NCBI RefSeq assembly: GCF_023721755.1
Contig: NZ_JAMDLH010000012.1
Location: 1-64,000, forward strand
Length of the DNA: 64,000 nucleotides
From: Pleomorphomonas sp. NRK KF1
GTDB lineage: Bacteria; Pseudomonadota; Alphaproteobacteria; Rhizobiales; Pleomorphomonadaceae
Direction: 5' to 3'
Below the pieces are notes generated by a model. The model searched no databases and was not told where the DNA came from. It was given only the letters and a program-made list of their open reading frames with translations. Below, one piece after another: positions 42,738 to 51,808 of the stretch (positions within the stretch are counted from its first letter, which is position 1; each line of letters opens with the position of its first letter). Position numbers and translations under genes: made by a program.

Positions 42738-43821
42738 GTCCAGCACCTCGATCGAGATCCGCAACGTCTACAAGATCTTCGGTCCGCATCCCGAACGCTA
42801 TATCGAGGCGGTTCGGGACGGCGGCATGTGCAAGGGCGACCTGCTCGAAAAGCACAACCACGTGCTGGGCCTCAAGAACGTGTCGCTCGACATCGAGGCC
42901 GGGCACATCCAGGTGATCATGGGCCTGTCCGGTTCGGGCAAGTCGACGCTGATCCGCCACATCAACCGGCTGATCGAGCCGACGGCCGGCGAGGTGATCG
43001 TCGAGGGAACCGATGTCCGGGCGCTGAAGCCCAAGGCGCTGCGCAACTTCCGCCGCGCTTCCACGGCCATGGTGTTCCAGAAGTTCGCCCTGCTGCCCCA
43101 CCGCACCGTGATCGGCAACGTGGTGTTCGGCCTGGAAATCCGCGGCGTTTCCCGGGCCGAGCAGTTGGAAGAGGCCCATCACTGGATCAACCGCGTCGGT
43201 CTCGCGGGCTTCGAGGACAAGTATCCGAGCCAGCTGTCCGGCGGCATGCAGCAGCGGGTCGGGCTCGCCCGGGCGCTCTCCAACGACGCGCCGATCCTCC
43301 TCATGGACGAGGCTTTCTCGGCGCTCGATCCGCTGATCCGCGTCGACATGCAGGCCATCCTGCTCGACCTGCAGGAAGAGGTGAGGAAGACCATCGTCTT
43401 CATCACCCACGATCTCGACGAGGCGCTCAGGATCGGCGACCGGGTCGCCATCATGCAGGATGGAGAACTGGTGCAGCAGGGCAAGCCGGAGGACATCGTC
43501 CTGTCGCCGGCGACGCCCTACGTCGAGGACTTCGTGCGGCAGGTCAATCGCGGCCGCGTCGTCAAGGTCGGAGCGCTGGCGAGATCGGTGTCGGGGCCGC
43601 CGGCCGCCCTGCGGATCTCCGGGTCGCTGCCGCTCGCCGACGCGGCGCTGCGGCTCGTCGAGGCCAGGCTGTCGTTTGCCGACGTCACCGATGCCAACGG
43701 CGCCGTCGTCGGACGGGTCGGTCTCGAAGACGTGGTGAGAACGCTGGCCCGTTCGGCCGGCGAGGAAGGCGCGCTCGCCGGCATGGCGAGCGAGGAGCCG
43801 CCGGCCCGGCTGGTTGGCTAA
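42730..43821 (+). CDS. Glycine betaine-type ABC ATPase (second system)
   Basis: The 363-residue ATPase has the ProV-type N-terminal extension (IRNVYKIFGPHPERYIEAV), Walker A GLSGSGKST, signature LSGGMQQR, Walker B ILLMDEAFSALD (alanine in place of the usual proline) and H-loop FITHDLDEAL. Its C-terminal part is short and holds at most one degenerate CBS-like unit, unlike ProV at 28343. It closes the X-W-V operon; a strong hairpin follows. Confidence 0.91.
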   Translation: MLESSTSIEIRNVYKIFGPHPERYIEAVRDGGMCKGDLLEKHNHVLGLKNVSLDIEAGHIQVIMGLSGSGKSTLIRHINRLIEPTAGEVIVEGTDVRALKPKALRNFRRASTAMVFQKFALLPHRTVIGNVVFGLEIRGVSRAEQLEEAHHWINRVGLAGFEDKYPSQLSGGMQQRVGLARALSNDAPILLMDEAFSALDPLIRVDMQAILLDLQEEVRKTIVFITHDLDEALRIGDRVAIMQDGELVQQGKPEDIVLSPATPYVEDFVRQVNRGRVVKVGALARSVSGPPAALRISGSLPLADAALRLVEARLSFADVTDANGAVVGRVGLEDVVRTLARSAGEEGALAGMASEEPPARLVG

Positions 43822-43843
43822 GGGCGGCCTTCATGCTTTGACA

Positions 43844-43877
43844 GAAACGGCCGGCAGGCGTATTTTCCGGCCGTTTC
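43844..43877 (+). terminator. Hairpin terminator of the second betaine operon
   Basis: A perfect 11-bp stem (43844-43854 with 43867-43877) closes a 12-base loop ending in TTTT. It starts 22 bases after the ATPase stop. The T run is in the loop rather than after the stem, so strength is uncertain. Confidence 0.6.
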
Positions 43878-43936
43878 ACAGGACAAGTCCGGCGATACGG
43901 GTTCGCTGGGCAGGTTCGATCCTTTCGCTTTGACGC

Positions 43937-44028
43937 AACTTGTGGGACGAGGTTCTCGTCCGGGTTGCCTCATGGAGGCTGTATGCCCCGGTAAGGCGGG
44001 GAGGCCAAAGGTCCTCCCCTCGCAAGTT
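43937..44028 (+). ncRNA. Candidate structured RNA or leader upstream of rsgA
   Basis: The 92-base segment can fold into a multibranch structure. A closing stem pairs 43937-43944 with 44021-44028. Inside are hairpins 43945-43951/43955-43961 (seven pairs), 43967-43971/43975-43979 (five pairs), and either 43986-43990/43997-44001 or the stronger 43998-44004/44013-44019 (seven pairs). The last two compete, which is what a switch would need. It lies between the upstream terminator and rsgA in a 329-base gap with no credible gene. I do not recognise a known RNA class, and no promoter was identified. Confidence 0.4.
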
Positions 44029-44150
44029 CGATCCACCTGATGCCGCCCGGCGGAGAACGCGGGCGCGTGGAGGCTTGCGCTTTTCCCAAAATGACAGTGA
44101 TGCGCCGGGGCACTGCGCCCACGGCCGATCAACTTGGAAAGCCTACCGCA

Positions 44151-45242
44151 ATGGCACGGGACTATTCCCGCTTCATGCCGTCCCTCACGGGCGGTTCCCG
44201 CATACACACGCCGACCGGTCTCGAGAGGCTCGGCTGGACCAGCCACTTCGCCCAACAGGTGGGCGTCGACGATCTCTCCCGCACCCCGCCGGTGCGCGTC
44301 ACCTCGGTGGAGCGCAGCGGCCTCCGCGTCGAGGGCGACGGTCTCCAGGCGGCGCTGCCGCCACGCGCCGACGCCACCGTCGGCGACTGGTTGCTGCATG
44401 ACGCCGCTCGCCCCGGCGCCAGCCGGCTTCTCACTCGCAAGAGCCTGTTTCGACGCCGGGCGGCCGGCACCGGCCGCGAGGTGCAGCTGATCGCCGCCAA
44501 CGTCGACACGGTGTTCGTCGTCACCTCCTGCAACCGCGACTTCAACGTCGCGCGCCTCGAACGCTATGTCGCGCTGGCCTTCGAGGCCGGCGTCGAACCG
44601 GTGATCGTGGCGACCAAGGCCGACCTGACCGATGATCCCCAGGGCTTCGCGGCGGCGGCGGAGGAGGTGTCGGTGGCGGCGCCGATGCCGGTTCCCGTGG
44701 TGGTGCTCGATGCGCTCGGTTCCGAGCCGAAGGAGAAGCTCGCCCCCTGGTGCAAGCCGGGGCGCACCGTCGCCTTTCTCGGCTCGTCGGGCGTCGGCAA
44801 GTCGACGCTGGTCAACGCCCTGTCGGGGCGGACGACCGCGGCGACCGGTGGCATCCGAGAGGACGACGACCGGGGGCGGCACACCACCACCGGCCGGCAT
44901 CTCTACGTGCTGCCGGAAGGCTATGCCGTGCTCGACACGCCGGGCATGCGCGAGCTGCAGCTGACCGACGCCGCCGAGGGCATCGCCGAGGTGTTCGCCG
45001 ACCTCACCGAACTCTCGGCGCGCTGCCGCTTCAGCGATTGCCGTCACGAGGACGAGCCGGGCTGTGCCGTGCGCGCGGCCATCGCTTCGGGCGAGATCGA
45101 CGAGGCGCGGCTCAAACGCTGGCAGAAACTCCAGCGCGAGGAAGCCTTCAACTCGGCCAGCCTTGCCGAGCGGCGCGAACGCGACCGAGCCTTCGGCCGC
45201 ATGGTTCGCTCGATCGTGAAGGACAAGCCGGCCAAGCGCTGA
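44151..45242 (+). CDS. rsgA: Ribosome small-subunit GTPase RsgA
   Basis: RsgA checks late 30S ribosome assembly using GTP hydrolysis. The 363-residue protein has an N-terminal OB-fold. The circularly permuted GTPase follows, with order NVDTVFVVTS / TKAD (G4), GSSGVGKST (G1), then DTPGMREL (G3). The C-terminal zinc finger is visible as CRFSDCRHEDEPGC. The start is uncertain: ATG 44151 gives MARDYSRF, ATG 44178 is possible, and the longer frame from 44040 is unlikely. It lies behind a possibly structured leader. Confidence 0.94.
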   Translation: MARDYSRFMPSLTGGSRIHTPTGLERLGWTSHFAQQVGVDDLSRTPPVRVTSVERSGLRVEGDGLQAALPPRADATVGDWLLHDAARPGASRLLTRKSLFRRRAAGTGREVQLIAANVDTVFVVTSCNRDFNVARLERYVALAFEAGVEPVIVATKADLTDDPQGFAAAAEEVSVAAPMPVPVVVLDALGSEPKEKLAPWCKPGRTVAFLGSSGVGKSTLVNALSGRTTAATGGIREDDDRGRHTTTGRHLYVLPEGYAVLDTPGMRELQLTDAAEGIAEVFADLTELSARCRFSDCRHEDEPGCAVRAAIASGEIDEARLKRWQKLQREEAFNSASLAERRERDRAFGRMVRSIVKDKPAKR

Positions 45243-45244
45243 GC

Positions 45245-45348
45245 CAAAGCAGATCCCGCAAAAGTAGCCACCGGTTTTGCGTCCGGAGCTGCGTGAAGAC
45301 AAAGAGCCTAGAGCTCGTTGGCGAACCTGGGTTTGCCGGACGGGCTCT
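45245..45348 (+). repeat. Dispersed intergenic repeat, copy A
   Basis: This roughly 105-base element immediately after rsgA shares two long blocks with the reverse complement of 62249-62353: the identical 16-mer ACCGGTTTTGCGTCCG (45270-45285) and a 21-base block at 45320-45340 matching in 20 positions. The order and spacing of blocks agree, so it is a mobile or amplified intergenic repeat of the kind common in Rhizobiales. Confidence 0.75.
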
Positions 45349-45354
45349 GGACGG

Positions 45355-45381
45355 TCCGCCCCGGCATCAAGCCGGGGCGGA
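45355..45381. terminator. Bidirectional hairpin between rsgA and the convergent membrane-protein gene
   Basis: An 11-bp GC-rich stem (45355-45365 with 45371-45381) with an ATCAA loop lies just after the repeat and four bases before the stop of the minus-strand gene. No T run. Confidence 0.5.
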
Positions 45382-45384
45382 GAC

Positions 45385-46131
45385 TTATTGGGTTGCCACC
45401 TCGCGACGGCGAAAGGCGATGGGCAGGGCCACCGCCGCCCCCGCCGTCATGACCACGGCCAGATAGACGACGGAGTAGGGCGCCAGCAGCCAGGCATAGG
45501 TGGCCAGCGGTATCATCATGAGGGCCGCGGCGGTTCGCGCCAGGAGGCTGACGATCGCGCGGATCGTCAGCCGGCGCGCCTTGCCGAAAGCATCGCGGCC
45601 GACGGTCAGCAGGAGTAGGCAGAACGCCGTCCACCAGGCAAGTGCGAAGACGGTCGTCATCCAGGACGATGCGAGGCCGGCGGCTTCGAACCGGACGATT
45701 TCCGAGAGGGTGGCCCGCCGCGCGTCAAAGCCGAAGTCGGCCTCGATATCCTCGGGGAAACGCTGGGGTTCGCCGTCCTGTTCGACAAGGCCCCTGGCTT
45801 GCCACTTGTCCGCCGCCGGCTCGTAGATCGTGAAAGCGAGTTCGTCATAGACGAGGCATTGACCCATCGCGTCGTCGCACGAGAGTTGCAGAGCCGGCGA
45901 TTGCGGCGAGGCGGCAAGCAGCTCCCCATCCTGCCCGACGACAACCGCCCGAATGGGATCGGCGAAAAGGACACCGTCGCCGTGAAGGAGCTTGAGCTCG
46001 ACGGTGGAGTATCCCTCGGCGGAAATGGCCTCGGGCTGGGAAAAGTAGGGTCGATGCGCGGCAGCGGGTGCGCAACACATTCCGACGAATACGGCGGCGC
46101 CGACCAGAGCCTCCAACCGGGGTGTGTCCAT
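45385..46131 (-). CDS. Exported/membrane protein of unknown function
   Basis: The 248-residue frame from the ATG ending at 46131 starts with a signal-like helix (LEALVGAAVFVGMCCAPAAA). A periplasmic domain of about 130 residues follows, with a Cys pair in SCDDAMGQCLVYDE. Two to three C-terminal membrane helices come next, for example WWTAFCLLLLTVG and YSVVYLAVVMTAGAAVALPI. I recognise no domain. It converges with rsgA. Codon use is slightly less biased than its neighbours. Confidence 0.65.
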   Translation of the reverse strand: MDTPRLEALVGAAVFVGMCCAPAAAHRPYFSQPEAISAEGYSTVELKLLHGDGVLFADPIRAVVVGQDGELLAASPQSPALQLSCDDAMGQCLVYDELAFTIYEPAADKWQARGLVEQDGEPQRFPEDIEADFGFDARRATLSEIVRFEAAGLASSWMTTVFALAWWTAFCLLLLTVGRDAFGKARRLTIRAIVSLLARTAAALMMIPLATYAWLLAPYSVVYLAVVMTAGAAVALPIAFRRREVATQ

Positions 46132-46344
46132 GGCGTTCCGGGCAACCTCCACAACTGGAGCGATCCTGTTGCACGCTAGCATGCGTGCGCGGTCCGGCCA
46201 ACGCTCTTTTGCTTGGAGTTCCAAAGGTATGGCTCCATGAGCGCGCGGAGCGGACCTGGCCTGCGACGAAGGTGTGAGCGGTTCTCTCGTGGCTAGGGAT
46301 TGGGGCCATCATCTGCGCCTTGTCGACGCCGAGGCCCGCTCAGA

Positions 46345-46836
46345 TCATCGCCGGTCGGTCCGTGGAGTGCGGACGCGACGACGGTCGCCGAGCGTCTTGC
46401 GGAGTTCGGCCGCCGGCTCGAATGCCGTCGCGACCGTTCCGGCAAAACGAAATCCCGATGTCTCGTAGAAGGAACGGGCTCGCTCGCCGGCGACGACATG
46501 CAGGACGCGCGCGCCGCCGTCCATGGCACGTCGCTCGGCTTCGACCAGTAGCGCGCTGCCAACGCCCGCTCGCCATTGCTCGGGTGCGACGAACAGATCC
46601 TCCAGCTCGGCCTCGCCGCCGTCCTTGCCGCCGAGCACCGTTGCAAAGCCGACGATCGTCCCCGCGAGTTCCGCGACGATGACATGCGGCATATGGGCGA
46701 GCGGAACCTGTCGGGCTTCGGGGAGTGCCCGCAGTTCCTCGACGTGATCGCCCCAGGCCAGTGACGACCGGAGCTTGAGGGCGCCGAGGGCGGCCTCGTC
46801 CTCGGCACGGGCCGGGCGGACGAGTAGTTCACTCAT
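46345..46836 (-). CDS. GNAT-family N-acetyltransferase
   Basis: The 163-residue protein has the GNAT fold: an N-terminal LLVRPARAEDEAALGAL, the central strand AELEDLFVAPEQWRAGVGSA with the acetyl-CoA loop Q/R-x2-G-x-G/A (WRAGVGSALL), and the closing SFYETSGFRFAG. It transfers an acetyl group from acetyl-CoA to an amine. The substrate is unknown. It lies 90 bases before the BCCT gene's 3' end on the same strand. Confidence 0.87.
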   Translation of the reverse strand: MSELLVRPARAEDEAALGALKLRSSLAWGDHVEELRALPEARQVPLAHMPHVIVAELAGTIVGFATVLGGKDGGEAELEDLFVAPEQWRAGVGSALLVEAERRAMDGGARVLHVVAGERARSFYETSGFRFAGTVATAFEPAAELRKTLGDRRRVRTPRTDRR

Positions 46837-46926
46837 GTTGCGAGTCGATGAGGCTGCGCGCCTTCGAAACGGGCCGCATGCGCGTCTCTGCGTCCATCGG
46901 CATGATCAGCTCCGCGAGGCGCGCCT

Positions 46927-48912
46927 TCAATGCCCGTTCTCGTGCTCCGGCGCGCCCTGCACGAGCTGCACCTCCGGCGACCGCACAAGGTGAAGGTAGC
47001 GCTCGAACTGCACCAGGATGTCGGCGATCAGCTGGTCGCGCGACATGTTGGTGACGTTGTAGCCGCTGCCGCCGCTGGAGAAGTAGGTGCGCGCCTCGTA
47101 TCGATACTCCGGCTTGCTGGTATCGAGCGGCGAGAAGCTGGCCAGCCGCTTGGCGTGAAGGCTGACGCCGTAGACGAAGTCGCGCACGCCTTCGGCCGGC
47201 GAGCGCAAGGCTATGGCGCCGTTCTCCTCGTCGACCACCACCGTCTCGCGACCTCGCTCCGACAGCTCACGGGCCACCTGAGTGAGCGCCTGCCTGACGT
47301 CGCTGGCCATGAAGCGGCGCACCTCGGTCTCGGTCGGCGCGTGCAGGATGAGGCCGAGGCGGCGCTGCCAGGTGACGCCCGCCGCCGGCTGGGCGGTGGG
47401 GAAGGACACGCGGTGCGCCTGCTGGGCGAGGTCGGCGCGCATGCCGACGAACAGCGACCAGACCAGCGCCAGCATGACGAAGGTGAAGGGCAGGGCGCTG
47501 GCGACGGTGGCCGACTGCAGCGCGCCGAGGCCGCCCGCCACGAGCAGGGATGCGGCGACGATGCCTTCCATCGCACACCAGAAGATGCGCTGGCCGATGG
47601 TGGTCTGCGTCTCGCCGCCTGCGGCGATCGAGTCCACGACCAGCGAGCCGGAGTCGGAGGAGGTGACGAAGAACACGGCGACGAGGAGGATGGCCAGCGT
47701 CGAGGTCAGGCCGGAGAACGGCAGATACTCGAAGAAGTGGAAGAGGCCGACCGAGACGTCGGCGGCGATCGCCCGGCCGAGATCGCCGGCGGCGACGCCG
47801 GTGTCGATGAAGATGCCGGTGTTGCCGAACACCGTCATCCAGAAGAAGGTGAAGCCGGCGGGAATGAACAGGACGGCGGTGACGAACTCGCGCACGGTGC
47901 GCCCGCGCGAGATGCGGGCGATGAACATGCCGACGAAGGGCGACCAGGAAATCCACCAGGCCCAGTAGAACAGCGTCCAGGCGTCGATCCAGGGCGTCGG
48001 CTCGTAGGCGTAGATGTTGAAGGTGCGCAGGACCAGCGTGTCGAGATAGAGCCCGAGATTCTGCACGAAGTCGCGGAATATCAGGTTGGTCGGGCCGACC
48101 GCCAGCACGAAGACCATCAGCAGCAGCGCGAGAACGAGGTTGGTCTCCGAGAGGATGCGCACGCCCCTGTCGAGGCCGCTGACGACAGACACCGTCGCCA
48201 GACCGGTGATGACGGCGATCAGCGGCAGCTGGACGGCAAGGCCGACCTCGACGCCGAGCAGATAGTTGAGGCCGGCGTTGATCTGCGAAACGCCGAGGCC
48301 GAGCGAGGTGGCGATGCCGAAGACGGTGCCGACGATGGCGAAGATGTCGACGGCGTGGCCGATCGGTCCGTTGATGCGTTCCTTCAAGAGCGGATAGAGG
48401 CCCGAGCGGATGGTTAGCGGCAGATTGTAGCGGTAGCCGAAGTAGGCCAGCGACAGGCCTACGACGGCGTAGATCGCCCAGGCATGGATGCCCCAGTGGA
48501 AGAAGGTGACGCTCATCGCCTCGCGCATGGCGGCGATCGAGCGTGGCTCGGCGGTGGGCGGCGCCATGAAATGCGTCATCGGCTCGCCGACGGCGTAGAA
48601 CATCAGGCCGATGCCCATGCCGGCGGCGAACAGCATGGCGATCCAGGACACGAAGCGGAAGTCGGGCGTCGAGTTGTCGGGGCCGAGCTTCAATCGTCCG
48701 TAGCGGCCCAGACAGAGCAGCAGCACGGCGATCAGGAAGATGCCGACCGACAGCAGGTAGAGCCAGCCGAAGGCGCCGAGAATGCTCGCTTGCAAGCCAC
48801 TGAAGATCGCACCCGATCGGTTGGGAAAGATGACGCCGACGGCCAGAAAAATGGCGATGATGATGACCGAGCCGAAGAAGACCGGCGGATTGATGATGAA
48901 GCGCTTGAACAT
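46927..48912 (-). CDS. BCCT-family betaine/carnitine/choline transporter
   Basis: A secondary carrier that imports quaternary ammonium compounds with Na+ or H+. The 661-residue protein has 12 helices, with the aromatic substrate motif [20 protein letters not shown] in helix 8 and the early stretch [18 protein letters not shown] cytoplasmic C-terminal domain of about 150 residues is longer than in BetP and resembles BetT. The ATG ending at 48912 ([15 protein letters not shown]) is the family start; the longer frame adds a charged leader of 30 residues. Confidence 0.94.
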   Translation of the reverse strand: MFKRFIINPPVFFGSVIIIAIFLAVGVIFPNRSGAIFSGLQASILGAFGWLYLLSVGIFLIAVLLLCLGRYGRLKLGPDNSTPDFRFVSWIAMLFAAGMGIGLMFYAVGEPMTHFMAPPTAEPRSIAAMREAMSVTFFHWGIHAWAIYAVVGLSLAYFGYRYNLPLTIRSGLYPLLKERINGPIGHAVDIFAIVGTVFGIATSLGLGVSQINAGLNYLLGVEVGLAVQLPLIAVITGLATVSVVSGLDRGVRILSETNLVLALLLMVFVLAVGPTNLIFRDFVQNLGLYLDTLVLRTFNIYAYEPTPWIDAWTLFYWAWWISWSPFVGMFIARISRGRTVREFVTAVLFIPAGFTFFWMTVFGNTGIFIDTGVAAGDLGRAIAADVSVGLFHFFEYLPFSGLTSTLAILLVAVFFVTSSDSGSLVVDSIAAGGETQTTIGQRIFWCAMEGIVAASLLVAGGLGALQSATVASALPFTFVMLALVWSLFVGMRADLAQQAHRVSFPTAQPAAGVTWQRRLGLILHAPTETEVRRFMASDVRQALTQVARELSERGRETVVVDEENGAIALRSPAEGVRDFVYGVSLHAKRLASFSPLDTSKPEYRYEARTYFSSGGSGYNVTNMSRDQLIADILVQFERYLHLVRSPEVQLVQGAPEHENGH

Positions 48913-49091
48913 TTCCGGCCCCCTGGTCTTCCAACGTTCGTCGTCGATATCGGAATCGACTCGTCGGTCATTCTTCTGGCCCGCCTCGATATTGGCAAGC
49001 AATACGTTGGTGATGTTCGACGCAGCTTCTCAAGTGCTCCGCGATCACCGGACGGGAGGTCGACAAATGCGATCGACGGGGGCAACAGATC

Positions 49092-49913
49092 TCATTCCGC
49101 CTGGGAACCCGCTCCTTCGATCATTTCTTCCATGAAAGCCAGGGCCTCCAAAACCGCGTCGACGCTTACGGTGCGTATTTCGCCACGCCGCGCGGCCAAT
49201 GCCGTCTCCAGGATTTTCGAGTCCTGTCCTTCGCATTCCGTCAGGGCCCAACGGCCGGCGTCGGTCTTGGAGACGATGTGGCCGGTCGCGAGCGCACAGG
49301 CAATGCGGGCCACGCCGAGAACGCCCCAGGCGACGATACCGGCATCGGCAGAGTCGGTCGTCGTGCTTGCCGACATCAAGGCACGCATACGGCCAATCCA
49401 GTCGCGCCAGTAGGTTCCGAGATTGGCGGTCTCGAAGCGACGGAGCGCCACGTCATTGAGGATCAGACCGAGTTCGTCGGCTGGCGGTCCCTTCAAGACA
49501 ACTCCATGCCGAGTCCAGAGATGCCAGGTGGCGGGATTGGCCTCAAATGACGGGCCGATGCGAAACTGACCGTCCTGCACGAAGGCCATGACGAGATCGG
49601 AGTTCGGCATCTCGGCAAGACGGTCTGCCGCGATGTAGAAGCCGTCGAAGCAGGGTGAACCCGTCATCGCCGCGTGAACGCGGACGAGGACGGCAATCTC
49701 CTCGTCGCCTAACGGGTGATCCGTCACAGCGGCAAAATCGACGTCGCTGCGATCGTCCTGATAGTCACCGAGGGCGACCGAGCCGAGAAGATACACCCCG
49801 CGCAGGAAGTCGACCTTATGGGCCGCAAGATGGGCGAGGTAGCGGTCCACCACTGCCGCCACCGACGACGGCAGGGCGATACCTTCCGGCTCGGTCCGCC
49901 CACGAACCGTCAT
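49092..49913 (-). CDS. Aminoglycoside-nucleotidyltransferase-like protein (DUF4111)
   Basis: The 273-residue protein has the nucleotidyltransferase motif GSVALGDYQDDRSDVDF near residues 44-60, with the two metal-binding aspartates of SDVDF. The C-terminal helical domain is like that of ANT(3'')/AadA enzymes and contains WGVLGVARIACALATG, the typical ANT stretch. It may adenylylate an aminoglycoside or an endogenous alcohol. Identity to known resistance enzymes looks low, so a resistance phenotype is not assured. It overlaps the GNAT gene by ATGA. Confidence 0.82.
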   Translation of the reverse strand: MTVRGRTEPEGIALPSSVAAVVDRYLAHLAAHKVDFLRGVYLLGSVALGDYQDDRSDVDFAAVTDHPLGDEEIAVLVRVHAAMTGSPCFDGFYIAADRLAEMPNSDLVMAFVQDGQFRIGPSFEANPATWHLWTRHGVVLKGPPADELGLILNDVALRRFETANLGTYWRDWIGRMRALMSASTTTDSADAGIVAWGVLGVARIACALATGHIVSKTDAGRWALTECEGQDSKILETALAARRGEIRTVSVDAVLEALAFMEEMIEGAGSQAE

Positions 49914-50398
49914 GATGGGCTCCCTCGACTTTCTCCGAGATCGATCAGCCCGGCGGCGGTCGGGCGAAAGCCGCAGCCGCGATAGAAGGTCTCGAGGTGG
50001 GGCTCGAAATCGACGTGCAGCCAGTGGGCGCCGCGCAGCCGGGCGAGCCGCTCCGCCTCGTTTACGAGACGCGTCGCGATGCCCTGCCGGCGATAATCCG
50101 GATGGACGCAGGTATCGAGGATGAAGGCGTGAACGCCGCCATCCCAGGCGATGTTGACGAAGCCGACGAGCGCGTCGCCGTCATAGGCGCCGACGTGGCC
50201 AAGGGAGCGCGGCAGGATGTCGGCAAAGCGGGGCTGCGGTGGGCTACCCCAGGCGGTGCGCCAGAGGGGCTCGATGTCGGCCTCGGTGGGAAAGGGGTCT
50301 GTTCGGAACTCCAGATGGGCCTCCTCGGGCTGATGCAAAGGCGAACGGCGGCATCGCGACTGGAACTTAAGCACGACAAGGCGGTTTCCCTCGGTCAA
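49910..50398 (-). CDS. GNAT-family N-acetyltransferase
   Basis: The GNAT core is clear: LGHVGAYDGDALVGFVNIAW, then HAFILDTCVHPDYRRQGIAT with the acetyl-CoA loop R-R-Q-G-I-A, and FEPHLETFYRGCGFRPT at the end. The frame runs from a TTG at 50398 (162 residues), but the true start may be a later codon near 50338, because the divergent gene begins only 14 bases away and no ribosome-binding site is visible. It is coupled to the nucleotidyltransferase gene by ATGA, suggesting a joint small-molecule modification role. Confidence 0.82.
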   Translation of the reverse strand: MTEGNRLVVLKFQSRCRRSPLHQPEEAHLEFRTDPFPTEADIEPLWRTAWGSPPQPRFADILPRSLGHVGAYDGDALVGFVNIAWDGGVHAFILDTCVHPDYRRQGIATRLVNEAERLARLRGAHWLHVDFEPHLETFYRGCGFRPTAAGLIDLGESRGSPS

Positions 50399-50412
50399 GC
50401 CAGGAGACCGCC

Positions 50413-50775
50413 ATGTCGCTCATTTCGGAAAATCCCATTCTGTTCGTCAAGCATACCTGTCCGTTCAGCCTGAAGGTCCGGCTCTATCTGCTGGAGGCCG
50501 GCCTTCTCGACACCGTCACTCTGCGCGAGAGCCGGACGCCCGAGGAGGAAGACGCCATGAAGGAAGAGCTGGCGCCCCATGTTGCCAAGGTCAGCTATCC
50601 GACGCTGCGCCTCGGCGACAGCTACATGACGGAATCGGACGACATCATCGCCCATTTCGTGGCCGAGGGTGGGCCTTCGCCGTCGCAGCTGCCGACGTTC
50701 GAGGCCTATGTCGACGGACCGTTCAAGCAGCTTCTGACGCTTCACAAGGAGAACGCCGAGCTGAAGCGCGCGTGA
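50413..50775 (+). CDS. Thioredoxin-fold protein, glutathione-S-transferase N-terminal-like
   Basis: The 120-residue protein has a thioredoxin fold with a Cys-Pro-Phe-Ser active-site motif (HTCPFSLKVRLYL), as in glutaredoxin-like GST N-domains. It also has the cis-proline region AKVSYPTLRLGD and the glutathione-gamma-glutamyl contact TESDDIIAHF. The C-terminal helical domain of a full GST is reduced to about 40 residues. The ribosome-binding site CAGGAGACC fixes the ATG at 50413. It could be a monothiol oxidoreductase. It converges with the sugar permease gene. Confidence 0.8.
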   Translation: MSLISENPILFVKHTCPFSLKVRLYLLEAGLLDTVTLRESRTPEEEDAMKEELAPHVAKVSYPTLRLGDSYMTESDDIIAHFVAEGGPSPSQLPTFEAYVDGPFKQLLTLHKENAELKRA

Positions 50776-50785
50776 ACGGCGTGGG

Positions 50786-51808
50786 TCAGCGCGCTTCCAA
50801 CTTGCGCAGATAGCGGTTGCGGTAGGTGTCGAGCACCACGGCCAGCACGATGACCGTGCCGATGACGATCGGCTTGACGTTGTCCTCGGCGCCGAGCAGC
50901 TGCAGGCCCGTTGCCAGCACCTGAAGGATGCAGGCGCCGACCAGCGTGCCGATGATCGAGCCCTTGCCGCCCGACAGCGACGTGCCGCCGATGATCACCG
51001 CCGCGATGGCGTTGAGCTCGTAGCCGATGCCGGCGATCGGGCTGCCGACGTTGAGACGCAGGAGGAACACCATGGCGGCGATGCCGGCGGTCAGCCCGCT
51101 GATGGTGAATACGGCGATCTTGAAGATGCGCGGATTGTGGCCGGACAGGCGCACCGCTTCCTCGTTGGTGCCGATGGCGAAGACGAAGCGGCCGAACACG
51201 GTGAAGCGCAGGATGAACCAGCCGATCAGGATGACGATGATGGCGATCAGGAAGATCGACGGCAGAACGCCGAAGTAGATCTGGTTGCCGAAATCGACGA
51301 AGGGCTGGGGCAGGCCGGTGATGGTGGAGTTGTCGGAGACGACGCGGGCGAGGCCGCTGGCGACGTTGAGCATGCCGAGCGTCACGATGAACGACGGCAG
51401 CTTCCATTTCTCGCAGACCCAGCCGTTGATGGCGCCGCAGGCAGCCCCCGTCGCCATGCAGGCCAGCAGCGCCAGCGGGATCGACATCCACGGCGACAGG
51501 TCCTCGCGCACCATGATGGTGGCGCCGACCACGGTGCAGAGCGCCAGCACCGAACCGACCGACAGGTCGATGCCGCCGGTCAGGATGACGAAGGTCATGC
51601 CGGCGGCCAGCACGGTGTTGATGGCGATCTGCACGAAGATCTTCAGGAAGTTCTCGGGCGTCGCGAAATAGGGCGCCGTGGCCGAGAAGAACAGCACGAT
51701 GATCACCAGCGCGATGGCGACGCCCGCCTCGCGCATCGAGATGCGCAGGAAATTGTCCCACACGGTTGCCGTCTTGCGCTCGCCGGCGCTTTCAGTTCCC
51801 TCGGACAC
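50786..51808 (-). CDS. Ribose-type sugar ABC permease (RbsC family)
   Basis: The permease of a monosaccharide importer has about nine to ten helices. The RbsC segment MTFVILTGGIDLSVGSVLAL lies in the first third and FAIGTNEEAVRLSGHN in the cytoplasmic loop. I place the start at GTG 51808 (340 residues) because AGGAG lies six bases upstream; the ATG codons at 51814 and 51823 sit too close to or on that site. It overlaps the ATPase stop by 17 bases. Last gene of the B-A-C operon. Confidence 0.9.
   Translation of the reverse strand: MSEGTESAGERKTATVWDNFLRISMREAGVAIALVIIVLFFSATAPYFATPENFLKIFVQIAINTVLAAGMTFVILTGGIDLSVGSVLALCTVVGATIMVREDLSPWMSIPLALLACMATGAACGAINGWVCEKWKLPSFIVTLGMLNVASGLARVVSDNSTITGLPQPFVDFGNQIYFGVLPSIFLIAIIVILIGWFILRFTVFGRFVFAIGTNEEAVRLSGHNPRIFKIAVFTISGLTAGIAAMVFLLRLNVGSPIAGIGYELNAIAAVIIGGTSLSGGKGSIIGTLVGACILQVLATGLQLLGAEDNVKPIVIGTVIVLAVVLDTYRNRYLRKLEAR

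Noticed and set aside
44040-44150. Longer RsgA start at 44040
   Set aside because: The extra codons lack the third-position GC bias of the gene and do not match the RsgA N-terminus; the ATG at 44151 is better.
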